DNA of 64,000 bases from Nocardiopsis sp. FIRDI 009 (lineage in GTDB: Bacteria; Actinomycetota; Actinomycetes; Streptosporangiales; Streptosporangiaceae), in assembly GCF_003386285.1 (NCBI RefSeq), contig NZ_QPNC01000015.1, positions 186,001 to 250,000 of the forward strand, given 5' to 3'. Positions 36,366 through 45,770 of the stretch are shown one piece after another. Position 1 is the stretch's first letter; each line of letters begins with the position of its first letter. The notes under the pieces were generated by a model. That model ran no database searches. It was not told where the DNA came from and was given only the letters and a program-made list of their open reading frames with translations. The position numbers were made by a program, and so were the translations under genes.

Positions 36366-37595
36366 TCACCCCTCCGGCAGGCGCATGACCTCCACGACCG
36401 CCCCGGCGGGCAGCTCGGTGACGTCCTCGGGCACCACCACGAGCGCGTCGGCGTCCGCCAGCGCCGACAGCTGGTGGGAGCCCTGTCGCACGGCGGGCGC
36501 CACCGTCGGCCGGGCGTCCGCCCCGTGCGCGGACTCGGTCAGTACGCCGCGCAGGAAGGAGCGGCGTCCGGGCGGAGAGGTCACCGGATGGGTCAGGGTC
36601 GCGCGCGTGGTCGGCAGCGGGTCCGGCGCCAGCCCGCGCAGCTTGCGCAGGACCGGCCGGACGAAGACCTGGAAGGAGACGAAGGCGCTCACGGGGTTGC
36701 CGGGCAGGGCGAGGATCGGCGTCTTGTCCGGGCCCACCGTCCCGAACCCCTGGGGTTTGCCCGGCTGCATCGCGACCTGGGTGAACTCGACGGTGCCCTG
36801 GCGGGTGAGCGCCTCCTTGACGACGTCGTAGGCGCCCATGCTCACGCCGCCGCTGGTGACGAGCACGTCGGCGCGCGTCAGCAGGCCCTCCAGGGTGTCG
36901 AGCACCGTCGCCGCGTCGTCGCCGACGAAGCCGTGCCGGTGCACGTCGCATCCGGCGTCGCGGGCGGCCGCCGCGAGCATGTAGCTGTTCGACTCCCAGA
37001 TCTGGCCGGGGCCCAGCGGGCGGCCGGGCTCGACCAGCTCCTCGCCGGTGGACAGCACGACCACGCGGGGCCGGGGGAAGACCCGGACGGTGCGGCGGCC
37101 GACCGCCGCCAGGACACCCGTCTCCCCGGCACCGATCCGGACGCCCGCGCGCACCACCTCCGCGCCCTCCCGGACGTCGTCCCCCGCCCGCCGGACGGCG
37201 TTGCCCGCCCGGACCGGACGGTCGACGCGCACGGTGGTCGTACCGCCGTCGGTCCACTCGACCGGCACGACCGCGTCCGCGCCCGCGGGCAGGGGCGCCC
37301 CGGTCATGATGCGGGCGCACATCCCCGGACGTACCGCGACCGGACCGCCGTCACCGGCGGCGATGTCGGCGATCACCGGAAGGCTCACCGGGTCGTCCGC
37401 GGTGGCGGAGGCCAGGTCGGCGGCGCACACCGCGTACCCGTCCATCGACGAGTTGTCGAACCCCGGCAGCGACACCGGCGACGTGACGGCCTCGGCCAGC
37501 ACGGTCCCGTGCGCCCGGAGCAGGTCGAGCTCGGTGGGCTCGGGCGGCGCGATCAGTCCGAGGACGTCGTTGACGTGCTGTTCGACGGTCTTCAA
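36366..37595 (-). CDS. glp: MoeA-type molybdotransferase, probable Glp
   Basis: 409 residues from the TTG at 37595 with GGAGGG five bases upstream. Domains in order: MoeA N-domain (FDNSSMDGYAV), the MogA-like domain with STGEELV, VTSGGVSMGAYD and LPGNPVSA, and a C-terminal beta domain. It inserts molybdate into the cofactor. In Corynebacterium the orthologue in this neighbourhood, Glp, instead binds FtsZ and the membrane receptor GlpR; the presence of glpR/sepX four genes away favours Glp, but I cannot separate the two by sequence. Confidence 0.9.
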   Translation of the reverse strand: MKTVEQHVNDVLGLIAPPEPTELDLLRAHGTVLAEAVTSPVSLPGFDNSSMDGYAVCAADLASATADDPVSLPVIADIAAGDGGPVAVRPGMCARIMTGAPLPAGADAVVPVEWTDGGTTTVRVDRPVRAGNAVRRAGDDVREGAEVVRAGVRIGAGETGVLAAVGRRTVRVFPRPRVVVLSTGEELVEPGRPLGPGQIWESNSYMLAAAARDAGCDVHRHGFVGDDAATVLDTLEGLLTRADVLVTSGGVSMGAYDVVKEALTRQGTVEFTQVAMQPGKPQGFGTVGPDKTPILALPGNPVSAFVSFQVFVRPVLRKLRGLAPDPLPTTRATLTHPVTSPPGRRSFLRGVLTESAHGADARPTVAPAVRQGSHQLSALADADALVVVPEDVTELPAGAVVEVMRLPEG

Positions 37596-37719
37596 GGGGT
37601 CCCTCCGGCTCGTGGTCCACGTGGGCGGCCCAGCCGTCCCGGCGGGGAGCCCACGTCCCATTGTCACCACGATGGACCCGGGCGCCAGCCACGAGGCCGT
37701 TCGCCGAGGGCGCCCGACC

Positions 37720-38691
37720 CTACCGCGAAGCGGCCCCCCGGGCGGTGCTGGGCGACGGGCGGGCCTCCTGCCGCTCGACGAACTCCCGCAGCCAGGGCAG
37801 CAGCTCGGCGGCCAGGTCCGGGCGGCGGCAGGCGAAGTCGACCACCGTGCGGATGTAGTCGGCCTTGTTGCCGGTGTCGTAGCGGCGGCCCCGGAACAGC
37901 ACGCCGCGCACGGTCCCGCCGTCCTCGGGCTTGCGCCGGGCGAGTTCACGCAGCGCGTCGGTCAGCTGGATCTCGCCGCCGCGCCCCGGCGGGGTCTCGT
38001 GCAGGATCGGGAAGACCGCCGGGTCGCAGACGTAGCGGCCGATGATCGCCCACCGGCTCGGCGCCTGCTCCGGGGCGGGTTTCTCGACGAGGTCGGTGAC
38101 GGTGACGACGTCCTCCTCGTCGGTGGGCTCGATGCCCGCGCAGCCGTAGAGGGAGACCTGTTCGGGCTCGACCTCCATGAGCGCGACGACGCTGCCGCCG
38201 TGCCGCTCGCGCACCTCGATCATGCGGCTGAGCAGACCCGAGTTGTCGATCAGGTCGTCACCGAGCAGCACGGCGAAGGGGTTGTCGCCCACGTGCGCCT
38301 CCGCGCACAGCACCGCGTGGCCCAGGCCGCGGGGCTCCCCCTGGCGGACGTAGTGCACCTGGGCCAGGTCGCTGGACTCACGCACCGACCGGAGACGCTC
38401 CCGGTCGCCCTTGGCCTCCAGCGCCTCCTCCAGCTCGTAGGCCCGGTCGAAGTGGTCCTCGATCGAGCGCTTGCTGCGCCCGGTGATCATCAGGACGTCG
38501 CGGAGCCGGGCGGCGACGGCCTCCTCCAGGACGTACTGGATCGCGGGCTTGTCCACGATCGGCAGCATCTCCTTGGGGGTGGCCTTGGTCGCGGGCAGGA
38601 AACGGGTGCCCAGGCCCGCCGCGGGCACGACCGCCTTCGTGACGGAGGTGGCGGCGGATCGGGTCCGCGTCTGGTCGGTGTCGGCACTCAT
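37720..38691 (-). CDS. galU: UTP-glucose-1-phosphate uridylyltransferase
   Basis: 323 residues. Nucleotide-binding start VVPAAGLGTRFLPATKATPKEML in two parts, then QGEPRGLGHAVLCA and the metal/sugar loop VEKPAPEQAPS. Makes UDP-glucose for wall polymers and trehalose. Conserved upstream of glp/moeA in actinobacteria. Confidence 0.96.
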   Translation of the reverse strand: MSADTDQTRTRSAATSVTKAVVPAAGLGTRFLPATKATPKEMLPIVDKPAIQYVLEEAVAARLRDVLMITGRSKRSIEDHFDRAYELEEALEAKGDRERLRSVRESSDLAQVHYVRQGEPRGLGHAVLCAEAHVGDNPFAVLLGDDLIDNSGLLSRMIEVRERHGGSVVALMEVEPEQVSLYGCAGIEPTDEEDVVTVTDLVEKPAPEQAPSRWAIIGRYVCDPAVFPILHETPPGRGGEIQLTDALRELARRKPEDGGTVRGVLFRGRRYDTGNKADYIRTVVDFACRRPDLAAELLPWLREFVERQEARPSPSTARGAASR

Positions 38692-38863
38692 GTCGGCACT
38701 CTAGGACAGACCCGCGGCCACCTGGGGTCTCTCCGCGCGATCACCGGCCGAGAAGTCCTGATGGTTTCGGACCAATGACCAGAAACCGCCACCCCGTGTT
38801 CATCGTGGCCGGTAGCCCGCCGAGGGCCCGGGGGCGGGTGGTGGCCGGTGTCAGACTGGAGCC

Positions 38864-39520
38864 ATGAGCGGCGAGGACGAACAGAGGGACCGGTCGGACA
38901 AGCGGGCGCTGCGGCGGCGGATCCTGGCCGCGCGCCGGGAGCGCGGGAGGGGGGAGCGCGACCGGGTGGGGTCGGCGGTCCGCGACACCCTCATGGGCCT
39001 CCCGTGGCTGGGCATGGGCGGGACCGTCGCCTGCTACTACTCGATCGGCGGCGAGCCGGACACCCGCAAGCTCGTGACGACGCTGTGGAAGCGCGGCGCG
39101 TACGTGCTGCTGCCGGTCTTCCTGCCCGGGGGAGAACTGGACTGGGCGGCCTTCGACGGGCCCGAGAGCCTGGCCCCGGCCGGGCACGGGTTGGTCGAAC
39201 CCACCGGGCACCGGTACGGGACCGGAGCGCTGGCCGGGGCGGACGCGGTGATCTGCCCGGCGCTGGCCGTGGACCGCGGGGGGATGCGGCTGGGGCGCGG
39301 GGCGGGCTGCTACGACCGGGCGCTCGCGCTCAAGGGGCCGCACACGCCCTCGATCGCGGTGGTGCACGACGAGGAGTTCGTGGCGTCGGTCCCCAGCGAA
39401 CCGCACGACCGGCCGGTGGACGCCGTGGTCACGCCGGGCGGAGGGCTGCGTGTCTTCGACCCCGGCGCTCCGGTCTGGCCCGACGCCCGGGGACGGGCGA
39501 AGCGGACGAACGGGGATTAA
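38864..39520 (+). CDS. 5-formyltetrahydrofolate cyclo-ligase
   Basis: 218 residues. Family motifs: the basic N-terminus KRALRRRILAARRERG, YYSIGGEPDT, and the C-terminal nucleotide loop RLGRGAGCYDRALA. It recycles 5-formyl-THF to methenyl-THF. Divergent from galU, the usual arrangement. Confidence 0.93.
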   Translation: MSGEDEQRDRSDKRALRRRILAARRERGRGERDRVGSAVRDTLMGLPWLGMGGTVACYYSIGGEPDTRKLVTTLWKRGAYVLLPVFLPGGELDWAAFDGPESLAPAGHGLVEPTGHRYGTGALAGADAVICPALAVDRGGMRLGRGAGCYDRALALKGPHTPSIAVVHDEEFVASVPSEPHDRPVDAVVTPGGGLRVFDPGAPVWPDARGRAKRTNGD

Positions 39521-39689
39521 CCCACACCGCCGGAACGTTGTGGCTGACGGTCGAGCCCGGTGACGCCGCCGTCCCGGCTCCGCCCTCCCCGACACGTGTT
39601 CGACAGAGGTGCTGTCGCGGCCCAGGTCGGCGACCGATTACTATTTAGCAGTCAACGGGCGAGAGTGCCAGTTTAGGAGGACACGAACA

Positions 39690-40040
39690 GTGCCTACGTA
39701 CCAGTACGCATGCACCGAGTGCGACGCCCAGATGGAGGTCGTGCAGAGCTTCAGCGACGACTCCCTGACAGTCTGCCCCGAGTGCGAGGGACGCCTGCGC
39801 AAGGTCTACTCCGCCGTGGGGATCGTGTTCAAGGGCTCGGGCTTCTACCGCACCGACAGCGGCACGTCCTCCAACAGCTCCGCCATCACCGGCTCGGCGT
39901 CCGGGGAGAGCAAGGACAGCGGCTCGGACGCCTCCTCGTCCTCCTCGGCCGAGAGCTCGACGAGCTCCTCCGGCGACTCCGGTTCGTCCGCCAAGAGCAG
40001 CTCGGACAGCGCGTCCAGCGCCCCCGCCGCGGCCGGCTGA
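39690..40040 (+). CDS. FmdB-type zinc-ribbon protein with Ser-rich tail
   Basis: 116 residues from the GTG at 39690 with AGGAGG 9 bases upstream. N-terminal zinc ribbon YACTECDAQME...CPECEGRL, then SAVGIVFKGSGFY, a standard regulatory-protein FmdB start. After residue 60 the chain is almost only Ser, Gly, Asp and Ala, a low-complexity tail typical of the actinobacterial form. Function undefined; possibly nucleic-acid or protein binding. Confidence 0.9.
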   Translation: MPTYQYACTECDAQMEVVQSFSDDSLTVCPECEGRLRKVYSAVGIVFKGSGFYRTDSGTSSNSSAITGSASGESKDSGSDASSSSSAESSTSSSGDSGSSAKSSSDSASSAPAAAG

Positions 40041-40160
40041 GCCGCCGCGGCCGTTGACGGTCAACGCGCCGCCGACCCGCGGCGGCGCACCGTCCGTCCC
40101 GGTGGGAATCCGGCCTGTGGACAACCGCCACGACGCCCTCGCGCGCCCTAGCGTGGAGTC

Positions 40161-40814
40161 ATGGCCACCGCTCCCTCCCGCCCCCACCGCCACCGCCACG
40201 CCCTCATCCGCCTGATCGACCGGCGCCGACGCGTCATCGCGACCCTGCTCGCCGCCGTCGCGCTGCTCAGCGCGGCCCTCCTGCTCCGGCCCCCGCCGGG
40301 AGCCACCACCGAGGTGCTCGTCGCCGCCCGCGATCTCGACCCCTCCCAGCCTCTCGCCGGGCACGACCTCACCCGTCGCGCCCTGCCCTCTCCCACGGTC
40401 CCGAGCGGCGCCCTCACCCCCGGGACCGACACCACCGGGCGCCTCCTCAACGCCCCCGTACGCCGGGGCGAGGTGATCACCGACGCCCGGCTCTCCGATC
40501 CCCCCGCACGCGCCTACGGCCCCGACCTGGTCGCGGTCCCGGTCCGGGTCGCCGACGCCGGGGCGGTGGACCTGCTGTCCCCGGGCAACCGGGTGGACGT
40601 CCTCGCCGCCACCGGGCACGGCGATCCGCACCGACCGCGCACGAGACCGGCGGAGGAGGTGGCCGGGGACCGCCCCGTCCTCGCCGTGCCGGACGGGGAC
40701 CGCCCCGGCGGGGAGAGCGGGGCGCTGCTGGTCATCGCCGCCACCCCGGGCGAGGCCAGAGCGCTGGCCGGGCACGCGGCCACCTCACGACTGTCGATCA
40801 CCATTCGCGGTTGA
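40161..40814 (+). CDS. SAF-domain (RcpC/CpaB-like) protein
   Basis: 217 residues: a basic N-terminus, one transmembrane helix (about 25-44), then a SAF domain (TTEVLVAARDLDPSQPL, PVRRGEVIT) and a second beta domain with LSPGNRVDVLA and GGESGALLVIAA. CpaB-type proteins guide Flp pilus assembly, but no pilus genes are here; in actinomycetes this stand-alone form sits before mscL. Confidence 0.85.
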   Translation: MATAPSRPHRHRHALIRLIDRRRRVIATLLAAVALLSAALLLRPPPGATTEVLVAARDLDPSQPLAGHDLTRRALPSPTVPSGALTPGTDTTGRLLNAPVRRGEVITDARLSDPPARAYGPDLVAVPVRVADAGAVDLLSPGNRVDVLAATGHGDPHRPRTRPAEEVAGDRPVLAVPDGDRPGGESGALLVIAATPGEARALAGHAATSRLSITIRG

Positions 40815-40895
40815 CCGATCACGGGTAGTGGTGAATGCTGACCAAGCGCCATATCGCGCGCTTCACTGACAACACGAGTTACGTAGGGCAGTTCC

Positions 40896-41300
40896 ATGGA
40901 AGGCTTCAAGAAGTTCCTGCTTCAGGGGAACCTGGTGCAGCTGGCGGTCGCGGTCGTGATCGGCGCGGTCTTCGCCAACCTCATCACCGCGTTCACCGAA
41001 GGGTTCATCACCCCGCTGATCGGGATCTTCGGCGGGATCCCCACCTTCGGCGACCTCTACTTCGAGATCAACGGCAGCCGGTTCATGTACGGCGCGTTCG
41101 TCGACGCCCTGATCGCGTTCCTCATCACGGCCGCCATCCTGTACTTCTTCGTGGTGATGCCGGTCGGCAAGCTCCTGGACCGGTTCGAGAAGGCGAAGGA
41201 GGCCACCACCCGGCCGTGCCCCCACTGCCTCAGCGACGTCCCCAAGAAGGCCAGCCGCTGCGGTCAGTGCACCAGCGAGCTCACGCCGGAGACCGTCTGA
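40896..41300 (+). CDS. mscL: Large-conductance mechanosensitive channel with C-terminal zinc ribbon
   Basis: 134 residues. MscL core: GFKKFLLQGNLVQLAVAVVIG as first helix (two halves), a periplasmic loop, second helix ALIAFLITAAILYFFVV and KAKEATTRPCPHCL. The C-terminus carries CPHC-N9-CGQC, a zinc ribbon in place of the usual charged bundle helix. It opens under hypo-osmotic stress. Odd feature: the Cys4 tail, which could sense metal or redox. Confidence 0.94.
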   Translation: MEGFKKFLLQGNLVQLAVAVVIGAVFANLITAFTEGFITPLIGIFGGIPTFGDLYFEINGSRFMYGAFVDALIAFLITAAILYFFVVMPVGKLLDRFEKAKEATTRPCPHCLSDVPKKASRCGQCTSELTPETV

Positions 41301-41395
41301 CCACGTCCTCGTGGGGGCGGCGGCGTGCCGCCCCCACAGGGTGCGGGACGGTCGGAGGAACGGGGACCGGACCGGGGGTGGACCGGTCAGACCGA

Positions 41396-42514
41396 TCAGC
41401 CCCCGTACTCCCAGTGCCAGGGCTCGAAGGGGCTCGACTTGGCCCACGCGGGGTGCGTCCAACCGAAGTCGGGGCCGTTGGCGTTCATCCAGTTCCACCG
41501 TTCCGACCGGTAGTTCTGGATGCCGCAGCCGAGGTCGAGCGCCTGACCCAACCCGTGGTTACTGGTGCCCGGGACGGCGGCGTAGCCCGGCGGCACCTCG
41601 CGGTACACGCGGTACTGGTTCGGCAGGTCGCGGTAGGCACTGGTGAGACACATGTTCTCGCCGTACTCCTCCACGTACCGCATGTTGAGCTCGAAGAAGT
41701 CCGCGGCGGCGTCGGCGCGCAGGAACTTTCCGTCGTAGAGCTCGCACAGGGACGACTGGGGCAACTGCCCGTTGGGGTATCCCTGGGCCTTGGAGGCCGC
41801 GGACGGGTCGCACTCGGCCTGGTTCATGTAGGTGCCGGGGTCGAGACCGAGCCTCTCCAGCTCCTCCATGAGGTCGTTGGTGGCCTCCTCGGCCTGGTCG
41901 CGCAGGTCCTCGACCTCGGCGGCCAGCTCCACCTGTTCCAGCTGCGTGGTGGTCTGGAGTTCCTGCGCCTGGCTGGCCAGCTGGACCTGTTCCTCGCGCA
42001 GGTCGGTGGCGTCCTGGATGAGCGCCTGGTTGTCCTCGGCGATCTTGGCCGCGTAGGACTGCGTCTGGAGGTCCTCCTCCAGCGACCCCGAGGCCAGGGT
42101 CGCGAGCACCCCGCCGCCGGGCTGCTTGTACAGGGTGCTGGCCAGCTGGGCGAGCGGCTCGCGCATCTCCCGGAGTTCGATCTCGGTCTGCTGGAGATCG
42201 TGGAGGACCTCGACCAGCTCCTCCTGGGCCTCCTCCACGGCCTCCTGGCGTTCGACGTACTCGTCGGTGGCCGCCTCCAGGGCCTCGGCCGCCGCCTCGT
42301 TCTGCTCGCGCAGCTGCGCCAGGTCGTTCTCCTGCGCGGTCGCGGGAGCCAGCCCGCCGACGACCCCGGACACCGCCAGGAACGCCAGCACCACCAGCAG
42401 CGTGAGAGACCTCAGGGGCCACCTCAGACCACGGTGCGACTCCGCGAGGCCGGTCGGCATCCCGTTCCCCGGTGCGCGGGAGCCCCGCCGCGCCGAATCA
42501 GAAATGAACGGCAC
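41396..42514 (-). CDS. D-alanyl-D-alanine carboxypeptidase-like, coiled coil plus M15 domain
   Basis: 372 residues from the GTG at 42514, picked for the GGAGGA six bases upstream. A membrane anchor/signal helix (about 35-57, ending ATAQEN), two long coiled-coil segments (about 60-210, as in NlpC and FtsX-associated amidases), then a VanY/M15 peptidase domain: LTSAYRDLPNQ, SNHGLGQALDLG (zinc His and Asp) and EPWHWEY. It trims stem peptides in the wall; the coiled coil suggests control by a division or ABC complex. Confidence 0.9.
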   Translation of the reverse strand: MPFISDSARRGSRAPGNGMPTGLAESHRGLRWPLRSLTLLVVLAFLAVSGVVGGLAPATAQENDLAQLREQNEAAAEALEAATDEYVERQEAVEEAQEELVEVLHDLQQTEIELREMREPLAQLASTLYKQPGGGVLATLASGSLEEDLQTQSYAAKIAEDNQALIQDATDLREEQVQLASQAQELQTTTQLEQVELAAEVEDLRDQAEEATNDLMEELERLGLDPGTYMNQAECDPSAASKAQGYPNGQLPQSSLCELYDGKFLRADAAADFFELNMRYVEEYGENMCLTSAYRDLPNQYRVYREVPPGYAAVPGTSNHGLGQALDLGCGIQNYRSERWNWMNANGPDFGWTHPAWAKSSPFEPWHWEYGG

Positions 42515-42933
42515 GAATGATCCTCCGCCTGCATGTCGTCGAACACCTAACGTGGCCGCATCGCAACGTACTACATGTCCACATGCGGACACACGAGGCC
42601 GAAACGCCGAGCGGTGTCCACCGGGCCCGGTCTGTGCGACCCCACCTGGCCGACCACTCCGACGTTCGGCGTCATCCCTGGTCAGAACGGCGTGTGGCGA
42701 CGACCCCCGCACCCACCGAAGCGGCGGAAGGGCGCACGAACTCAAAACGTGACACACACCGTGAAAAACATCACACCATCACCAGGACAACCAATCGTAG
42801 AGCAGCGTACTGCGACCTGCGCCCAGAGTCCCCGAGTGACGGCCCCGGAAGGCCGACCGACACCCCACGCACTCCCATCCTGGGTTAGGCTTGGCCCAGC
42901 GGCGGGGGAAGCGATACCTCCGCACGCGCCCAT
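42515..42933. other. Intergenic between carboxypeptidase and tRNA-Arg
   Basis: AT-richer, 419 bases, no credible gene. Holds a 16-bp palindrome at 42576-42591 and the tRNA promoter (a TAGGCT-like -10 near 42885). Confidence 0.5.
42576..42591. promoter_or_regulatory. 16-bp palindrome TGTCC-N6-GGACA
   Basis: A perfect 5-bp dyad with a 6-bp spacer, 62 bases upstream of the carboxypeptidase start. Same spacing as Crp-type operators and as the sites found at 57-63 kb, but with other half-site bases. Confidence 0.5.
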
Positions 42934-43009
42934 GGCTCCATAGCTCAGGGGATAGAGCACCGCTCTCCTAAAGCGGGTGTCGCAGGTTCGAATCCTGCTG
43001 GGGCCGCCA
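42934..43009 (+). tRNA. tRNA-Arg (anticodon CCT)
   Basis: 76 bases including encoded CCA. Acceptor GGCTCCA/TGGGGCC, D-stem GCTC/GAGC, anticodon stem CCGCT/AGCGG with loop CTCCTAA (anticodon CCT, codon AGG), T-arm GCAGG-TTCGAAT-CCTGC. Confidence 0.97.
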
Positions 43010-43475
43010 CTCTGACCTGGGGAGACTCCTCCAGGCCAGGATGGGTGGGGGTGTCGTGGCCGCGGTTCCGACGGCGGTCCACGGCGCTCCACCCGCCCCG
43101 CGCAAGGACTTCACCCGTCCCCACCGTGTCGCCATGACACCGGGCCCCTCCTCACCGATCATGGCCACCAGGACGATCACGGGGCCGGTCCGCCGACCGG
43201 ACGACGAGCTTGTGGGGGGCACTCGAACCATGCCGAACGCGGACCGCTCACACGAGGACGGACGGACCCGGACCCGACAGCGCGGCGGATCCGAGTCCGC
43301 GATCGCCCGAGCCCTCCACCGCGACCCGCACCCCGGCCCGCAGCACTGGGGCGGCCCCCGGCCCCGCCGCGTCGAGCGCGACCCCTTCTTCAACCTGCCC
43401 CGGCACCGCACGCCCCGACCGACCTCCTGAACACCCCCGCCCGACCCGGGCCGGGGGGGCGCCGGTCGGCGGGGT
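43010..43475. other. Intergenic after tRNA-Arg
   Basis: 466 bases. No attachment-site repeat or integrase seen. One weak small frame (43230-43430) is listed separately. Confidence 0.4.
43230..43430 (+). CDS. Possible small Arg/His-rich protein
   Basis: 66 codons from ATG with a G-rich stretch upstream. Hydrophilic, rich in Arg, His and Pro, with a C-terminal 'RRVERDPFFNLPRHR' patch. No family; coding is uncertain. Confidence 0.3.
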   Translation: MPNADRSHEDGRTRTRQRGGSESAIARALHRDPHPGPQHWGGPRPRRVERDPFFNLPRHRTPRPTS

Positions 43476-44711
43476 TCACAGGAACGGACGCCACGGGGCC
43501 AGGATCAGCTCGCCGAACTTCGCGGCGAACGGACGGCCGCGCCACTCCTCCTCCGTCAGCTCCCGCGCGTTGGTCAGGTCGTTGGCGAAGACCTCCTCCA
43601 GGTGCTTGGCCACGCCCTCGTCGAAGATCTCGACGTTGATCTCGTAGTTGCCGGTCATGCTCAGCCGGTCCACGTTGGCGGTGCCGATCGTGCTCCACCG
43701 GCCGTCCACGGTCGCCGTCTTGGCGTGCACCATGGCGTTCTGGTACAGCCACAGCCGCACCCCGCCGCGCAGCAGCGCCGTGTACTGGCCGCGGGCCATC
43801 CAGTCGGCCATCACGTGGTTGGAGTCCTCCGGCACGAGCACGTTGACGTCCACCCCCCTCCCCGCGGCGTCCACCAGCGCCCGCAGCAGCTCACGGTCGG
43901 GGATGAAGTAGGCCTGGGTGAACAGCACCCGGTCCTTGGCCCGGTCGATGGCCTCCAGGAGCATCCCCCGGATCGGGTAGATGAGCTGCTCGGGCACGTT
44001 GCGGTGGACCCGCAGCCGCGCCTCCCAACCGGTGTCGCCGATGTGGTCCAACCGGGGGTGCCGCTCACCCCGGTTCATGTTCCAGAAGTCGACGAAGGCG
44101 TTCTCCAACTCCCACGTCGCGGGTCCGGACACCCTCAGGTGCGTGTCCCGCCACTCCGTGGCGTACAGCGAGCCCACGTTGTACCCGCCGACGAAGCCGA
44201 CCTCCCCGTCGACGGTGAGGATCTTGCGGTGGTCACGGCCGGACTTGCGCACGTTCAGCAGCAGGACCTCCGGGCGGAACGCCGGGTAGCGCAGTACCCG
44301 CACCGACGGAGGGAAGTCGAAGAAGGAGCGCGGCACGACGAGGTTGGCGAACCCGTCGTAGATGACGAACACCTCGACGCCCCGGTCGGCCGCATCGATG
44401 AGCGCCCGCTTGAACTCCCGCCCCACCTGGTCGTCCTTGAAGATGAACGACTCGAACAGGATCCGCCGCCGCGCGCCCCGGATGGCGGCGAGCATGTCCT
44501 CGTAGACGTCCTCGCCGTAGGTGTACACGGTCGCGGTGGTCTCCCCGACCGGCAGTTCCACGGGCGCGGTCCTCGGGAAGCGCGCCCGGTGCTGGCGCAC
44601 GCGCCGGCGCCACTGGTTAACCCCGATGATCGTCGCGGCCACCGCCACCTGGGTCGCCAGTATCCCGCCGAACCCCCATTTGAGCGCGGAAACGAGCGTC
44701 GAGCGTCGCAC
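43476..44711 (-). CDS. Phospholipase D family protein, cardiolipin-synthase-like
   Basis: 411 residues. N-terminal membrane helix (about 8-30), then two HKD catalytic motifs: HRKILTVDG followed by GFVGGYN (about 180), and HAKTATVDG followed by TIGTANVD (about 350). Two HKD sites and an anchor fit cardiolipin synthase of the Cls type, joining phosphatidylglycerol at the membrane. Confidence 0.9.
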   Translation of the reverse strand: MRRSTLVSALKWGFGGILATQVAVAATIIGVNQWRRRVRQHRARFPRTAPVELPVGETTATVYTYGEDVYEDMLAAIRGARRRILFESFIFKDDQVGREFKRALIDAADRGVEVFVIYDGFANLVVPRSFFDFPPSVRVLRYPAFRPEVLLLNVRKSGRDHRKILTVDGEVGFVGGYNVGSLYATEWRDTHLRVSGPATWELENAFVDFWNMNRGERHPRLDHIGDTGWEARLRVHRNVPEQLIYPIRGMLLEAIDRAKDRVLFTQAYFIPDRELLRALVDAAGRGVDVNVLVPEDSNHVMADWMARGQYTALLRGGVRLWLYQNAMVHAKTATVDGRWSTIGTANVDRLSMTGNYEINVEIFDEGVAKHLEEVFANDLTNARELTEEEWRGRPFAAKFGELILAPWRPFL

Positions 44712-44843
44712 TGTCGCCTCCCCAACGGGTCACGCGCCGCCCCGGAGGCGTCGCCCCCCGGGAGCGTCGCCTCCGAGACAAGGTGGACGTCAACCGTATC
44801 CCGACCACGTCACGACGGTTCGTATCCCGACCCGTGTCCTGCG

Positions 44844-45635
44844 TCAGCCCTGTCCGCGCAGGCGGCACACCATCAACTCCGTCGTCGGACTCTCCCGCCG
44901 ACGACGGACCATGCGGCGTTCCACCGGGTACAGGGCCGCGCCCGCCAGCCAGCCGGTGGGGGCGGTGACGGTCGCGGCGCGCAGGGCTCCGCCCCACAGC
45001 TTGCGCCACGGCAGCACGGCGTCCACCTGGGCGTTCATCAGCACGAGCATGGGCACACGGCGGACCACGTCGAACCCCGCCTTGTCGGCGGTTCCGGCGA
45101 TCCACTCCAGTGTCCGGTTGACCTGGTGCTCCCCGCGCTGCTCAGGGCGTTGCAGGCAGTTCTCGGAGACGACCAGGTACCCGCCGGGGCGCAGGACTCG
45201 GGCGAACTCCGCCATCGCGCTCACGTAGCGGTCGTCGTCGGTGATGTGGAAGAGGACATCCATGCACGAGACCGCGTCGAAGGAGTCCGCGTCGAAGGCG
45301 TCCAGGTCGGACACGTCCTGACGGACGAACCGGTGGTCGGGGAAGCGGCCGCGCAACCGCGCCACGGCGGCGTCGGTCATGTCGCACCCGGTGACGTCCC
45401 CCGCCCCGAGGCGCTCCCAGAGGCGCACGTAGAAACCGGTGCCGCTGCCCGCGTCGAGGACGCTGCGGCCGCGCGGCGCGAGGCGGCCGACCTCGCGGAG
45501 GAAGACCTCCTCCCGCACCCGGTACATCCACCGGTTGAAGGGGCGCCCGAGCGCCCGGTACCCGACCCCGCTCTCGGTCCAGTCGCCTTCGAGCCGGCGT
45601 TCCCAGAAGTCTCGGAGTTCGCTGTGCCTAGCCAT
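44844..45635 (-). CDS. Class I SAM-dependent methyltransferase
   Basis: 263 residues from the ATG at 45635. Motif I VLDAGSGTGFYVRL, motif II region TGCDMTDAAV, motif IV FDAVSCMDVLFHI and RVLRPGGYLVVSEN. The last 60 residues are hydrophobic/basic and may touch the membrane. Divergent from the STM4015-STM4011 operon and separated by only 135 bases, so it may share control with it. Confidence 0.85.
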   Translation of the reverse strand: MARHSELRDFWERRLEGDWTESGVGYRALGRPFNRWMYRVREEVFLREVGRLAPRGRSVLDAGSGTGFYVRLWERLGAGDVTGCDMTDAAVARLRGRFPDHRFVRQDVSDLDAFDADSFDAVSCMDVLFHITDDDRYVSAMAEFARVLRPGGYLVVSENCLQRPEQRGEHQVNRTLEWIAGTADKAGFDVVRRVPMLVLMNAQVDAVLPWRKLWGGALRAATVTAPTGWLAGAALYPVERRMVRRRRESPTTELMVCRLRGQG

Positions 45636-45770
45636 GCACACACTGTCACACCGAGTGGCGTGTCCTGTCCCGACGCAGCGCCGACCAGCGCCGAACCGCC
45701 CCGACGGTGCCCGGTGTGTCACCGCCGCCTGCTATTCATGGGCGGCGACCTCCACGAAAGGCGGACACCC

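Noticed and set aside
42934..43009. tRNA-Arg as an integration site
   Set aside because: No duplicated 3' tRNA end, no integrase and normal composition on both sides.
43602..45770. Long N-terminal extension of the first STM4015 protein
   Set aside because: The frame runs antisense through the cardiolipin-synthase-like and methyltransferase genes; the real GTG at 45771 has a ribosome binding site.
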